Origin: Natronococcus sp. AD-5
GTDB taxonomy: Archaea > Halobacteriota > Halobacteria > Halobacteriales > Natrialbaceae
Direction of reading: 5' to 3'
Assembly: GCF_030734285.1 (NCBI RefSeq)
Contig: NZ_CP132294.1
Coordinates: 3,224,001 to 3,288,000, forward strand
DNA: 64,000 nucleotides
Each line of letters opens with the position of its first letter. Within the stretch, counting starts at the first letter, position 1. Shown piece after piece: positions 17,976 to 27,367 of the stretch. The position numbers and the translations under genes were made by a program. The notes under the pieces are model-generated. The model made no database searches. It was not told the origin of the DNA and saw only the letters and a list, made by a program, of their open reading frames with translations.

Positions 17976-18671
17976 TTACTGCGGCGACTTTCTGACGGTA
18001 GCCGACGGATCGCCGGCCTGGTCGGAGCCGTCCGGTCCGTGATCGGCGAGGACGATCGCGTTCTCTCGACCGACCGAGACCTTACCGATCTCGCCGCGTT
18101 CGTGCATCTCCGAGAGGAGACGGCTGACCTTCGATTTCGACCAGCCCGTCTCCTCGACGATGCGATACTGATACGTCCGACCGTCGTTCTCGACGAGTAT
18201 CCGGATAATCTGTCCCCTGTCGCTCAGCAGTTCGTCCGGCGTGTCCGGCGAGATGTACGCCTCGTACGTGTGCGCCGGTTCGTCGTCCGCCGGCTCGTCG
18301 TCGGCTTCGTCGTCCTCCTCCTGGCTCGACAGTGCCGCCATCGGATCGAGATCGATGTCGCGGTTCGACAACGCCTCGATGAGGCGCGCCCCGATGAGTA
18401 CGCCGATGATCAAGACTGCAACGGCTACCAGTGCGAACTCCCAGATAGGGGTTCCGTTCAGGAAGTGAACGACCGTCGAGACGCTCCCGTCACCGACGGG
18501 AACGACCGTTGCTGATCGGAATACTGCACCGTCGGTCGACGAAACCAACGCGGCCGCGGGGGCGTCGACGTCGACGGGCAGTGCGTCGCTGAAGACGGAT
18601 GCGGATACGATATCGATCGTGCTGGGCTCCATGGTTGCTAGATTCGGGTGTGACCGAACGTGAGAGAACAT
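17976..18671 (-). CDS. Membrane-anchored winged-helix transcriptional regulator
   Basis: About 231 residues. The N-terminal 70 residues are mildly hydrophobic and could lie outside the membrane. A transmembrane helix follows (IWEFALVAVAVLIIGVLIG), then an acidic linker (EEDDEADDEPADDEP) and a C-terminal winged helix: LLSDRGQIIRILVENDG, YQYRIVEETGWSKSKVSRLLSEMHERGEI. The HTH has the TrmB/MarR-like form used by many haloarchaeal one-component regulators. Membrane tethering suggests that it senses something at the envelope. It sits between glmS and the UDP-sugar dehydrogenase gene. A TATA-like CATATTGTAA at 18693-18702 puts the start site at the ATG at 18671; the ATG at 18632 is an alternative. 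Confidence 0.75.
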   Translation of the reverse strand: MFSHVRSHPNLATMEPSTIDIVSASVFSDALPVDVDAPAAALVSSTDGAVFRSATVVPVGDGSVSTVVHFLNGTPIWEFALVAVAVLIIGVLIGARLIEALSNRDIDLDPMAALSSQEEDDEADDEPADDEPAHTYEAYISPDTPDELLSDRGQIIRILVENDGRTYQYRIVEETGWSKSKVSRLLSEMHERGEIGKVSVGRENAIVLADHGPDGSDQAGDPSATVRKSPQ

Positions 18672-18843
18672 ATTCACATCGGCCGTATCAGATTACAATA
18701 TGACATCCAACTTCATTATGCGGTCAAACAGATTCGCTTAAGGCCGCGATAAGTCCTCAGCCCGTGAGAAACGAAACCAAGGCCGAACGGTGGGCGAGCG
18801 GTGCATAGACCGTTGATAAATCCGAACGGCGTCCGACGGGATA

Positions 18844-18865
18844 GTTTATCGGCTATATAGTAAAC
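18844..18865 (+). promoter_or_regulatory. EPS-box 1: dyad promoter upstream of the UDP-sugar dehydrogenase operon
   Basis: GTTTA-N12-TAAAC is a perfect 5+5 inverted repeat with CTATATAG, a TATA element, in its centre. It lies 115 bp upstream of the dehydrogenase ATG. A second, shorter dyad (CTTA...TAAG) occurs at 18737-18753. It is the first of the shared boxes described in the findings. Confidence 0.5.
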
Positions 18866-18979
18866 CGGTGAGACTGTCTTTTCCCGGGTGAGGCGTGTCA
18901 GCCGTCGTTCGAACGGTCGACACAGCATAACTCCGACGTACGGGCGGTCGAGCGTGCGTCGGCCACGTGACACACCACT

Positions 18980-20377
18980 ATGACCCCACCACTTAGCGAC
19001 ACCGAGAGGCGAACGGACGGACGAGAGAGCGATCACCAGACGGACGGCCCCCAGGACGGGGACGTCCTCCTCGAGCAGTCGGTGGAAGAGCGCGTCCAGG
19101 ACGCGACGGTCTGCGTGGTCGGTCTCGGCTACGTCGGGCTCCCCCTCGCGGTCGGGTTCGCGCAGGCGGACTACCGCGTCATCGGCTTCGACGTCGATGA
19201 TTCGAAGGTCGAGACGCTGCAGAACGGGGTCGACACGACCGGGGACCTCTCGGACGACGATATCCTCGACGGTGACGTCACGTACACGACCGACGCGGCC
19301 GCGATCCGCGACGCGGACTACGTGCTCGTCACGGTCCCGACCCCCGTCGAGGACGAGCGGCCGAACCTGGCGTTCATCGAGAGCGCCGCCGAAACCCTCG
19401 GCGAGCACGTAGAGCGCGGCACCACCGTGGTCCTCGAGTCGACGGTCTACCCGGGCGTCACGCGCGAGGTGTTCGCGCCGGCCATCGAGGACGCCTCCGG
19501 ACTCGAAGCCGGCGAAGACTTCTTCGTCGGCTACTCCCCCGAGCGGGCGACACCCGGCGACGGGGAACACTCGCTCGAGAACGTCGTCAAGGTCGTCAGC
19601 GGGCAGAACGAGACCGTCCGGGAGGACGTCGCGACGCTCTACGAGTCCGTCGTCGACGCGGGCGTCCACCGCGCCTCCTCGATCGAGGTCGCCGAGGCGT
19701 GTAAGGTCATCGAGAACGTCCAGCGCGACGTCAACATCGCGCTGATGAACGAGCTCTCGATGGTCTTCGAGGAGATGGGACTCGACACCCACGAGGTCCT
19801 CGAGGCGGCGGGGACGAAGTGGAACTTCCACGACTACCGGCCGGGGCTCGTCGGCGGACACTGCATTCCCGTCGATCCGTACTTCTTCGCCCACCGGGCG
19901 AAGAAGGCGGGCGCCGACCCCGAACTGATCCTGACCGGTCGGAAGGTCAACGAATCGATGCCCGGACACGTGGCCGACCTGACGGTCAAGGCGCTCAACG
20001 ACTGTCACAAGACCCTTCGAGAGAGCCGCGTGCTCGTGCTCGGACTCTCGTACAAGCGAAACGTCGCGGACATCCGCAGTTCGAAGGTCGCGAACGTCAT
20101 CGACCAGCTCCAGGAGTTCGACGTCGACATCGTCGGCCACGATCCGCACGCGGACGGCGAGGCCGTCGAGCGGGCGTTCGACATCGACGTCCAGGAGTCG
20201 CTCTCGTTCGAGAACTTCGACGGTGTCCTGCTGGCGACTCCGCACGCCGAGTTCGAGCGTATCGACCTCGAGGAGATGGCGACGGCGCTCAACGACGACG
20301 CCGCGCTGGTCGACGTCGCGGGAGTGTTCGACGCGGACGACGCGACCGAGGAAGGACTCGTCTACCGGAGGGTATAA
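18980..20377 (+). CDS. UDP-N-acetylhexosamine/UDP-sugar 6-dehydrogenase
   Basis: A 465-residue nucleotide-sugar dehydrogenase that oxidises a UDP-hexose or UDP-HexNAc to the uronic acid with two NAD+. It has a Rossmann motif VVGLGYVGLPLA (near residue 45), the TVPTP motif, ESTVYPGVTREVF, the YSPERATPG segment, an EACKVIENVQRDVNIAL helix, the catalytic Cys in GLVGGHCIPVDPYFF (about residue 292), and VLGLSYKRNVADIRSS in the C-terminal domain. The GGHCIPVDP form is typical of the WbpO/TviB/WbpA group acting on UDP-HexNAc rather than UDP-glucose. The long acidic N-terminal extension (about 40 residues) is unusual. The gene's stop overlaps the next start (TAATG), so it heads an operon. Confidence 0.9.
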   Translation: MTPPLSDTERRTDGRESDHQTDGPQDGDVLLEQSVEERVQDATVCVVGLGYVGLPLAVGFAQADYRVIGFDVDDSKVETLQNGVDTTGDLSDDDILDGDVTYTTDAAAIRDADYVLVTVPTPVEDERPNLAFIESAAETLGEHVERGTTVVLESTVYPGVTREVFAPAIEDASGLEAGEDFFVGYSPERATPGDGEHSLENVVKVVSGQNETVREDVATLYESVVDAGVHRASSIEVAEACKVIENVQRDVNIALMNELSMVFEEMGLDTHEVLEAAGTKWNFHDYRPGLVGGHCIPVDPYFFAHRAKKAGADPELILTGRKVNESMPGHVADLTVKALNDCHKTLRESRVLVLGLSYKRNVADIRSSKVANVIDQLQEFDVDIVGHDPHADGEAVERAFDIDVQESLSFENFDGVLLATPHAEFERIDLEEMATALNDDAALVDVAGVFDADDATEEGLVYRRV

Positions 20378-21420
20378 TGTATCGCGGTCACACGATCGGC
20401 GTCATCGTGCCGGCGTACAACGAGGAATCGCACGTCGGGGGCGTGCTCGAGACGATGCCCGAGTTCGTCGACCGGATCTACGCCGTCGACGACCGATCGA
20501 CCGACGACACCTGGGAAATCATTCGGGAGTACGCGGCCGCCTCGAGACGGTCGACCGACGAGGAACGCGTGGATTCGGCTGCCGACGAGCGGCCCGCACC
20601 GTACGCCTCGCTCCCCGACGGCGGAACGATCGAGGGGACGGAGATCGTCGCGATCCGTCACGAGGAAAACCAGGGCGCAGGTGGGGCGCTCAGGACCGGC
20701 TACGTCCGCGCACGCGACGACGGAATGGACGTCGTCGTCACGATTGACGCGGACGGCCAGATGGATCCCGATCAGCTTCCGAAGCTGCTCGATCCGATCG
20801 TCGAGGGCGAGGCCGACTACGCGAAGGGCAACCGGCTCGCCGACCGGGAGAGCCGACGGGAGATGCCGCCGTTTCGCCTGTTCGGCAACTGGCTGTTGAC
20901 CCAGTTGACGAAGATCGCCAGCGGCTACTGGACCCTCCAGGACCCGCAGAACGGCTACACCGCGATCACCAACGAGGCGCTGTCGGCGGTCGACATCGAG
21001 TCGCTGCCGGACGATCACGAGTACCCCAACGATCTGCTCGTCAGGCTGAACGTCGCGGGGATGCGCGTCGCCGACGTCTCGATGCCCGCCAAGTACGCCG
21101 ACGAGGAGAGCACCATCGACTACAAGCGATTCATCCCGATCACGTCGGTGACGCTGCTGCACGGCTTCCTCCGGCGGATGCGAGTGCGCCTCGCCGACGA
21201 CCGCGGCGACCCGGCCGCACTGGGTTACCTGATCGGCGTCGCGTCGCTGGCCGGAGCCGTCGCGTTCGCCGTCGCTGCCGGCGTGAACGCCATCCAGGAT
21301 GAGACGCCGCTTCGCGAACTGTTTACGACCGGTCTCGCGTTCGCCGCGAGTGCAGTCGTCTTCCTGGTCGCGATGGGGATCGACGCCGCCGCGAACGCGG
21401 GCAAGGGGGTGCGTCGTTAA
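20377..21420 (+). CDS. Family 2 glycosyltransferase, dolichyl-phosphate-sugar synthase-like
   Basis: A 347-residue GT2 protein with VIVPAYNEES at the N-terminus, AVDDRSTDDTW, the HEENQGAGGALRTGY segment, the DxD motif TIDADGQMDPDQL and DPQNGYTAI. This is the pattern of DPM1/AglJ-like enzymes that load a sugar onto a polyprenyl phosphate. Two transmembrane helices form the C-terminus (about residues 275-345). Between residues 60 and 85 there is an acidic insert. The start codon overlaps the stop of the dehydrogenase gene and the stop abuts the next ATG, so translation is probably coupled through the operon. The sugar and lipid are not predictable. Confidence 0.9.
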   Translation: MYRGHTIGVIVPAYNEESHVGGVLETMPEFVDRIYAVDDRSTDDTWEIIREYAAASRRSTDEERVDSAADERPAPYASLPDGGTIEGTEIVAIRHEENQGAGGALRTGYVRARDDGMDVVVTIDADGQMDPDQLPKLLDPIVEGEADYAKGNRLADRESRREMPPFRLFGNWLLTQLTKIASGYWTLQDPQNGYTAITNEALSAVDIESLPDDHEYPNDLLVRLNVAGMRVADVSMPAKYADEESTIDYKRFIPITSVTLLHGFLRRMRVRLADDRGDPAALGYLIGVASLAGAVAFAVAAGVNAIQDETPLRELFTTGLAFAASAVVFLVAMGIDAAANAGKGVRR

Positions 21421-22488
21421 ATGCGCGCCATCGTGACGATCCAGCATCCCGGACACGTCCACTTCTTCAAACACGCCATCGCGGAGCTTGAGTCCAACGG
21501 CCACAGCGTCCACGTCTTCGCGCGTCGGAACGAGGTCGTCGCCGAACTGCTCGAGACCTACGACATCGACCACGAGATCCTGGCCGGCGAGTCGAACTCG
21601 CTGCTCTCGCTGGCGGCGGTGCAGGCGACCTACGAGACGCGACTGCTGGCCCGGGCCCGCAAGATCAAACCCGACGTGATCACCGCGATCGGCGGCCCCG
21701 CCGCGACCCACGTCGCGAAACTCGTCGGCGCGAAGAGCGTCGTCTTCTACGACACCGAGCACGCGACGCTCATAAAGCGACTTGCGTACCCGTTCGCCGA
21801 CGTCATCTGCACGCCCGAGTGTTACGACGGCGACATCGGCCCGAAAAAGGTCGAGTACGCGGGCTACCACGAACTCGCTTACCTCCACCCCGACCGATTC
21901 GAACCCGCTCCCGCGATCCTCGAGGAGGCCGGACTGGAACCCGACGACACGTTCGTCGTGATGCGGCTGAGTAGCTGGGATTCCTCGCACGATATGGGCC
22001 AGGGCGGCTTCGACGATCCGGTCGAGGCCGTCGAGCGCCTCGAGGACGCCGGCGCCGAGGTCCTGCTCACCTCGGAGGTCCCCCTTCCCGCCGAACTCGA
22101 ATCGAACCGGCTCACGACGTCGCCGGAGCGGATGCACGACCTGCTCGCGTACGCCGACTGTTTCGTCGGCGAGGGCGCGACGATGGCCGCCGAGGCCGCG
22201 GTGCTCGGCACGCCGGCGGTGTACGTCAACTCCCTGTCGCTCGGGTACACGACCGAACTCGAGGAGGAGTACGGCCTCGTGTTCAACTTCAACGGATCGG
22301 ACCGCCACGCTCGCTCGCTCGAGAAGGCGGTGTCGATCATCGAAGCGGACGACGCCGAGAAGTGGAACCGTCGACGCGAACGACTGCTCGCCGACCGGAT
22401 CGACGTGACCGACGTCATCGTCAGGGAGGTCGAAACCGTCTCCGGGATCGACCCCGATCGGTCGGCGCTCGCTGCCAACGCTGACTGA
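21421..22488 (+). CDS. DUF354 family protein (probable GT-B glycosyltransferase)
   Basis: A 355-residue soluble protein of the DUF354 group, commonly found in archaeal polysaccharide clusters and thought to adopt a GT-B fold like UDP-GlcNAc 2-epimerase or MurG. Visible features are the N-terminal IQHPGHVHFFKHAI, VHVFARRNEVV, KPDVITAIGGPAATHVAKLVG, VFYDTEHAT, and the C-terminal donor-site-like FVGEGATMAAEAAVLGTPAVYVN. The ATG follows the stop of the GT2 gene directly (TAAATG). The role is presumably transfer or activation of one sugar of the repeat unit; the catalytic activity has not been assigned to the family with certainty. Confidence 0.85.
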   Translation: MRAIVTIQHPGHVHFFKHAIAELESNGHSVHVFARRNEVVAELLETYDIDHEILAGESNSLLSLAAVQATYETRLLARARKIKPDVITAIGGPAATHVAKLVGAKSVVFYDTEHATLIKRLAYPFADVICTPECYDGDIGPKKVEYAGYHELAYLHPDRFEPAPAILEEAGLEPDDTFVVMRLSSWDSSHDMGQGGFDDPVEAVERLEDAGAEVLLTSEVPLPAELESNRLTTSPERMHDLLAYADCFVGEGATMAAEAAVLGTPAVYVNSLSLGYTTELEEEYGLVFNFNGSDRHARSLEKAVSIIEADDAEKWNRRRERLLADRIDVTDVIVREVETVSGIDPDRSALAANAD

Positions 22489-22494
22489 CACGAT

Positions 22495-23484
22495 ATGCAC
22501 GTACTACACCTCATCACCTCCACGCGTTCGTTCTTCGAGCAGCAGATTTCCGTCCTCGAAGCGCGCGGCGTCGAGTGCACCGTCATCGGCGTCCCCGGCG
22601 AATACGCCGCGGACTCGCCGCGAACGCCCGTCGACTACCTGCGGTTTTATCCGACGGTGCTCTCGCACGTCCGGTCGGGCGACTACGACCTGATCCACGG
22701 CCACTACGGTCTCGTCGCGCCGTTCGCACTCGCCCAGCCGACGCGCCCGGTGGTGATGAGTCTGTGGGGAACCGACCTGATGAGCGACATGGGCTGGCTC
22801 GAGACGGTCAGTCGATACGGCGCCCGCTTTGCGGACGCCGCGATCGTGCCCAGTCCCGCGATGTCGCGCGAACTCGACGTCGATCACGTCGAGATCCCGT
22901 TCGGGGTCGATACCGAGCAGTTCAGACCCGTCCCGCGCGGTGAGGCCCGCGAGCGCGTGGGCTGGGACCCCGACGAGCGAATCGCGCTCTTTCCGTACGA
23001 CCCCGACCGAGACGAGAAGGACTACCCGCGGGCCGAACGCGTCGTCGAGCGCGCCGACGCCAACCTCGAGTTGCGAACGGTCGACGGCGTTCCCTACGAA
23101 GAGATGCCCTACTACATGAACGCGAGCGACGTCCTCCTCGTGACCTCGAAGCGCGAAGCCGGTCCGATGGTCGTCAAGGAGGCCGCCGCCTGTAACGTGC
23201 CGACCGTCTCGACCGACGTCGGCTTCGTCCGCGAGGCGATCGGCGACGTTGACAATTGCATCGTCAGCGACAGCGACGCCGAACTCGCCGCCGGCCTCGA
23301 ATCGGTGCTCGACGGCGACCGGCGCTCGAACGGCCGCGAGGCGATCGACGGCCTGAGCCTTGAGGCGATGGGCGACCGACTCCTCGAGTGTTATCGGGAC
23401 GTCCTCGAGCGCAGGGGCCGCGAGACGGCCGAACTGACCGTCGACCGAACCGAGGAGGGAGAGGAGGTCAGCCATGGCGTCTAG
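22495..23484 (+). CDS. Family 4-type glycosyltransferase
   Basis: A 329-residue GT-B glycosyltransferase. The N-terminal domain has LHLITSTRSFFEQQ and DLIHGHYGLVAPFAL, and VMSLWGTDLMSD links to the acceptor site. The C-terminal domain has the GT4 donor motif in simplified form: TSKREAGPMVVKEAAACNVPTVSTDVGFVREA, with the first Glu of the E-x7-E pair in KREAGPM and the second in VKEAAA. It starts 6 bp after the DUF354 gene and its end overlaps the following gene. It probably adds one residue of the lipid-linked oligosaccharide in the cytoplasm. Confidence 0.88.
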   Translation: MHVLHLITSTRSFFEQQISVLEARGVECTVIGVPGEYAADSPRTPVDYLRFYPTVLSHVRSGDYDLIHGHYGLVAPFALAQPTRPVVMSLWGTDLMSDMGWLETVSRYGARFADAAIVPSPAMSRELDVDHVEIPFGVDTEQFRPVPRGEARERVGWDPDERIALFPYDPDRDEKDYPRAERVVERADANLELRTVDGVPYEEMPYYMNASDVLLVTSKREAGPMVVKEAAACNVPTVSTDVGFVREAIGDVDNCIVSDSDAELAAGLESVLDGDRRSNGREAIDGLSLEAMGDRLLECYRDVLERRGRETAELTVDRTEEGEEVSHGV

Positions 23485-25471
23485 GATGTCGCTGTCGAAC
23501 GTGCGACCGCTGCGGCTCGACACGGCGGCGGCGATCGCCGGACTGGTAGTCGCCCTGTTGCTGTTCCCGCTTCGGTTTTTCGCCTCACAGATCTACATCA
23601 AGACGATCCCGATCGTCATCGGGGTCGGCTGTATCCTGTACCTCGCCGCGATCCACAGGAACGAGGACGAGCGGACGCTTCCCGTGCTGTCGACGCCGGC
23701 GGCCATGGCGTTGCCGAGTATCGTCGTCGTCGGTATGGCGGCGATGGTGCTCGTAACGGCGCTACAGGAGGCGCGAACCACCGCGTTCTTCGCGATCTCG
23801 AGCGTGGTCGGAACCCTGCTGTTCGGTCAGATCCTGTTCACCAGCGATCGCGACTTCCACCGCGGGCTCGTTCTGTTCCAGCTCGTCCTCTTCGCGCTCG
23901 TCTTCCGGCTCCTCGCGCTGTACGCGACGCCGGGATTCATCGGAATCGACGTCTGGACGCACATGACGGAGCTGGCGAACGCGATCTACGTCGAGGGGTC
24001 GATAGGAGCGATCGACTACGACAAGCACTTCGCATCGCCGTTTTTCCACCTGCTCGTGGTCGCCTCCGCGCTCGTCTACGACGTCCCGCTGCGGCTCGGC
24101 CTCTTCCTCTCGATCGGGATCGTGATGCCCCTGTCGATTCTGCTGGTCTACGCCGCGGCGAACTTGCTGATTCCGAGCCGATGGGCGACGTTAGCTGCGG
24201 CCCTGTTCGCGGTGAGCAGTCACGTCGTCCTCTGGGGGATTCACCTCATTCCAACGAGCCTCGGATTCGTCTTCTTCCTCGGCCTGCTGTACGCGCTGAT
24301 GCGCGTGATGCGGATCGAGTACACGACTCGCGACTTCGCGTTGTTGGTCTTTCTCTCCATCGCGATCATCCTCACCCACCAGGTGTCGACGTTCATCATG
24401 CTCGTCCTGCTGGGTGCCGCGTTCCTCGCCCAGCTCGTGTTCATGATCGGGCCGCTGGGGCTCACGCGACTCGACACGAACGTCTTCCGGACGAAAAAGC
24501 CCGCCAACCTCATCGGTCTCGTCGTGTTCAACTTCGGGTTCGCGATCTTCGTCTGGTCGCTGACGCCGTACCGGCAGGATTCGTTCCTCGGAACCGTCCT
24601 CAGCTACTTCGGCGAAACGCTCTCGGAGAGCGCCGGCTTCCTGAACCTCGCGTCGCCGGGAGCGACGGGCGACGGCGACGAACCCGGCGCCGCCGCGGAG
24701 ACGACGACCACGCTGCTCGATCAGGTCGTTCCGTACGTGGAAGAGCTCGGGTTCCTCCTGTTGCTCGGCTTCATGCTCGTCGGCTGTCTGTACGTCGTTC
24801 ACCGCCGACGCGCCGAGCAGTCGGTCTTCACCCTGGCGCTCGGGGCGGGCATCATGCTGTTCTTCGTGCTCGGACTCCCGATGTTCGGGATCCGGAACTT
24901 CATTCCGACGCGCTGGTTCGCGTTCCTCTACGCGCTGATGGCGATCCTCGGCGCGATCGGACTGCGGACTCTCAGTCGCAACCTCTCGCCGACGCCCGTC
25001 CTCGTCATCTTGCTGTTGATCGTGCTGATCTTCCCGGGAACGATGATGGTCACGTCGACCAGCAACATCGATAACCCAGTCTTCGACGAGCAAAACGAGC
25101 GCCTCGCCTACGACGAGGACGAAATCGCCGCGGCGTACACCGTCGGCGAGATGACCGGATCGCCGTCCGGCAGCGAGATTCGTCCGGATCAGCGGCTCTA
25201 CACCGATCACCCGTACCAGACGATGGTGATGCGAACGCACTCGTATCCGCAGACGACGTCGGCGGAGGTACCCGCAGACGGGGGTGCCGACCACGAGTAC
25301 ACGCTCTATCGGACGGCACAGTCGGAGGAAACGACGACGTACTTCCGGGACGAAAACGGCCACGCCTACGACCCCGCCATCGACAGATACGAGCTCTGCG
25401 AGCCGACCCAGTCGACGGTGTACGACAACGGGAACGTGAAGTTCTGTACGCCGTCGCCCGCACGCGAGTGA
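23474..25471 (+). CDS. Large polytopic membrane protein, GT-C glycosyltransferase-like
   Basis: A 665-residue protein with roughly 13 hydrophobic helices in its first 540 residues and a soluble C-terminal domain of about 120 residues. In the first extracytoplasmic loop the GIDVWTHMTE segment has acidic residues where GT-C enzymes (PMT/OST-like) hold their catalytic Asp, and PTSLGFVFFLG, LTHQVSTFIM and FIPTRWFAF follow as in haloarchaeal members annotated as membrane glycosyltransferase or hypothetical. It starts inside the GT4 gene (11-bp overlap), so coupling is likely and it closes the operon that begins at 18980. A role as the lipid-linked sugar transferase or polymerase outside the membrane is inference. 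Confidence 0.72.
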   Translation: MASRMSLSNVRPLRLDTAAAIAGLVVALLLFPLRFFASQIYIKTIPIVIGVGCILYLAAIHRNEDERTLPVLSTPAAMALPSIVVVGMAAMVLVTALQEARTTAFFAISSVVGTLLFGQILFTSDRDFHRGLVLFQLVLFALVFRLLALYATPGFIGIDVWTHMTELANAIYVEGSIGAIDYDKHFASPFFHLLVVASALVYDVPLRLGLFLSIGIVMPLSILLVYAAANLLIPSRWATLAAALFAVSSHVVLWGIHLIPTSLGFVFFLGLLYALMRVMRIEYTTRDFALLVFLSIAIILTHQVSTFIMLVLLGAAFLAQLVFMIGPLGLTRLDTNVFRTKKPANLIGLVVFNFGFAIFVWSLTPYRQDSFLGTVLSYFGETLSESAGFLNLASPGATGDGDEPGAAAETTTTLLDQVVPYVEELGFLLLLGFMLVGCLYVVHRRRAEQSVFTLALGAGIMLFFVLGLPMFGIRNFIPTRWFAFLYALMAILGAIGLRTLSRNLSPTPVLVILLLIVLIFPGTMMVTSTSNIDNPVFDEQNERLAYDEDEIAAAYTVGEMTGSPSGSEIRPDQRLYTDHPYQTMVMRTHSYPQTTSAEVPADGGADHEYTLYRTAQSEETTTYFRDENGHAYDPAIDRYELCEPTQSTVYDNGNVKFCTPSPARE

Positions 25472-25588
25472 TTCAGACCGACTAGCGACTCGCCGCCGAC
25501 TCGCGCGTTCTATCGACCGCGATTCGACGCGCCGAAACGACCGCCGCGAATCGACGAGTTTTCGTCCTCCGCGAACAGTCGAGTAGTG

Positions 25589-26251
25589 ATGACGTTCACG
25601 CGCCGGTACATTCTTGCGACGGGAGCAGCCGTCGGAACGGGGCTCGGTGCCGGCTGTACCCGACTCGCTGAAGACAGACTCTCGTCGACGCCAGCGGTCG
25701 TCGACGACGAAGCGCTGGCCGAAACGGGGTACGGCGAGTACGCGGTCGACGAACTCGTGATCGAGCGCACCGTCGGACGGTTCGGCCTCAAGCGCACGCT
25801 CGAGGTGCGCAACTGGTACGCCGAGTACGACCGGGCGATTCCGCTCGACGCGATCGGACTGACTCGTCTCCAGGCGGCGGTCGTCGCCGTCCTGAGCACG
25901 CCGCGAGTGTCCGCCTTCGGCCGATCGTTCAACCCCGTCGGCGAGTACACGACCGACGAACTCGTCGAGTTGATTCAGGACCGGTACGACGAGCTCGAGG
26001 TCGTCGAGCGCGTCGGCGAGACGTCCGTCCCGATCCTCGGCACCGAAACGACGGTCGCCTGGTACGACGCGCGCGCCCGCCTCGTCGAGGTCGGCTCCAC
26101 ACTCGACGTCGCCGTCCAGGTCAGCGAGGCGGTCGAACACGGCGACGACTTCGTGCTCTGCGTCGCCGTCTACCCGCGGGTCGGCGGGCTCGAGACCGAG
26201 TCCGACGCGGTCCGGACGCTGATGGCGGGGATCGAACACGAACAGGAGTGA
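25589..26251 (+). CDS. Tat-exported lipoprotein, DUF6517-like
   Basis: A 220-residue lipoprotein: TRRYILATGAAVGTGLGAGC contains a twin arginine and a lipobox-like AGC, so Cys near residue 24 would be lipidated after Tat export. The mature part has ALAETGYGEYAVDELVIERTV, LSTPRVSAFGRSFNPVGEYTTDELVELI and FVLCVAVYPR, a pattern shared by a set of haloarchaeal lipoproteins I know as DUF6517. Function is unknown. It stands alone downstream of the glycosyltransferase operon. The ATG at 25589 is chosen over a GTG three bases upstream. Confidence 0.78.
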   Translation: MTFTRRYILATGAAVGTGLGAGCTRLAEDRLSSTPAVVDDEALAETGYGEYAVDELVIERTVGRFGLKRTLEVRNWYAEYDRAIPLDAIGLTRLQAAVVAVLSTPRVSAFGRSFNPVGEYTTDELVELIQDRYDELEVVERVGETSVPILGTETTVAWYDARARLVEVGSTLDVAVQVSEAVEHGDDFVLCVAVYPRVGGLETESDAVRTLMAGIEHEQE

Positions 26252-26374
26252 CGAACGACCGACCGAACGCCGGCGGTGAGAACGAGTGACCACGAACGGC
26301 GATAGCGCGCATCGATAGCAAGAGACGACGAGGGTGCGCGCCGGGAGAAGGACCGATCGTCGAGCCGAGCCGAG

Positions 26375-27367
26375 TTACGAAACCGTAACCGGAAGCTCGA
26401 TCGTTCGATAGGCGTTCTCCTCGGACGGCTCCTCCGGCGGCTCGCCCTCGTAGAGGTAGAGCACCAGCCGGAGGTCCTCGCCCGTCATCGTCGGCTCGAT
26501 CTCGAGCGTCTGCTCGTGGGTCTCGCCGTTCGCGACGGTCGCGGACTCGGTGGCGAGGACGTCCTGTTCGTGGACGGTGACGCCGTCGTCCTCGTAACTC
26601 ACCTGCTGGAGCGCCGCCACGGTCGTGTACGACCGCTCCTCGTGTTCCTCGTTCGTGATGTACGCCGTCACCGACTGCGATTCGCCGGCGGAGAGGGAGT
26701 CGTTGTACATCACCTCCGTGTCTCCGTCGACCTCCTCCGTTTCGATGTAGAACTCGGTGTAGCCGTCGTGCTCGGGCGGATTCGCGACCGCGAACCCCGC
26801 GGTCGCGAGCAACGCGAGCAGCGCGACCAGGAAGATCGCGTTGTACAACGTCGGACTCGGCGCCGACCGGCCGAACGAGTCCCGGTCGGCGGAGAACAGC
26901 AGGGACGAACCCGACGGCGAGAGGGAGAACCGACGCTCCGGCGGACACCGGTATCGCTGGACGATCGCGAGCAACGAGAGCAGTATCGTCACCAGGGCGA
27001 TTCCGGCGAGTACCGGTCGAACCGTGATGCCCCAGGGCGTCGCGGACGTCACCAGCGTGACCGCCGGAACGATCGCGACGCTCGCGACGATCGACAGGAC
27101 GAATCGCTCGATCGACTCGAGTCCGCCGCTGCTCAACAGCGGCCCCCGTCGAGCGGTTTTCTCGTCGTCGAACGCCTGGTACTCCCCGTCGGATTGGTCC
27201 GGATAAAACACCGCAACGAGGGCGTACCCCGGGAGGAACAACAGGAGCGGGATGCCGAGGAGGATACGAACTGGTCCCGACACGTCGGTGAAGAGCCCGA
27301 ACGTCGCGAGTCCAGTCACCGCGATAACCAGTGCTAGATCGAGAAACCACCAGTCGGAGTTACTCAT
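26375..27367 (-). CDS. DUF1616 family membrane protein
   Basis: A 330-residue protein with two N-terminal helices around LLGIPLLLFLPGYALVAVFYP (the conserved centre of DUF1616), two further helices near residues 90-140, one near residue 195, and an extracytoplasmic C-terminal domain rich in beta-strands (VMYNDSLSAGESQSVTAYITNEE). DUF1616 proteins occur widely in haloarchaeal glycan and S-layer loci, function unknown. A TATA element (GATAACTAA) within a GCTTA/TAAGC dyad lies 25 bp before the ATG, so the mRNA has almost no leader. Confidence 0.82.
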   Translation of the reverse strand: MSNSDWWFLDLALVIAVTGLATFGLFTDVSGPVRILLGIPLLLFLPGYALVAVFYPDQSDGEYQAFDDEKTARRGPLLSSGGLESIERFVLSIVASVAIVPAVTLVTSATPWGITVRPVLAGIALVTILLSLLAIVQRYRCPPERRFSLSPSGSSLLFSADRDSFGRSAPSPTLYNAIFLVALLALLATAGFAVANPPEHDGYTEFYIETEEVDGDTEVMYNDSLSAGESQSVTAYITNEEHEERSYTTVAALQQVSYEDDGVTVHEQDVLATESATVANGETHEQTLEIEPTMTGEDLRLVLYLYEGEPPEEPSEENAYRTIELPVTVS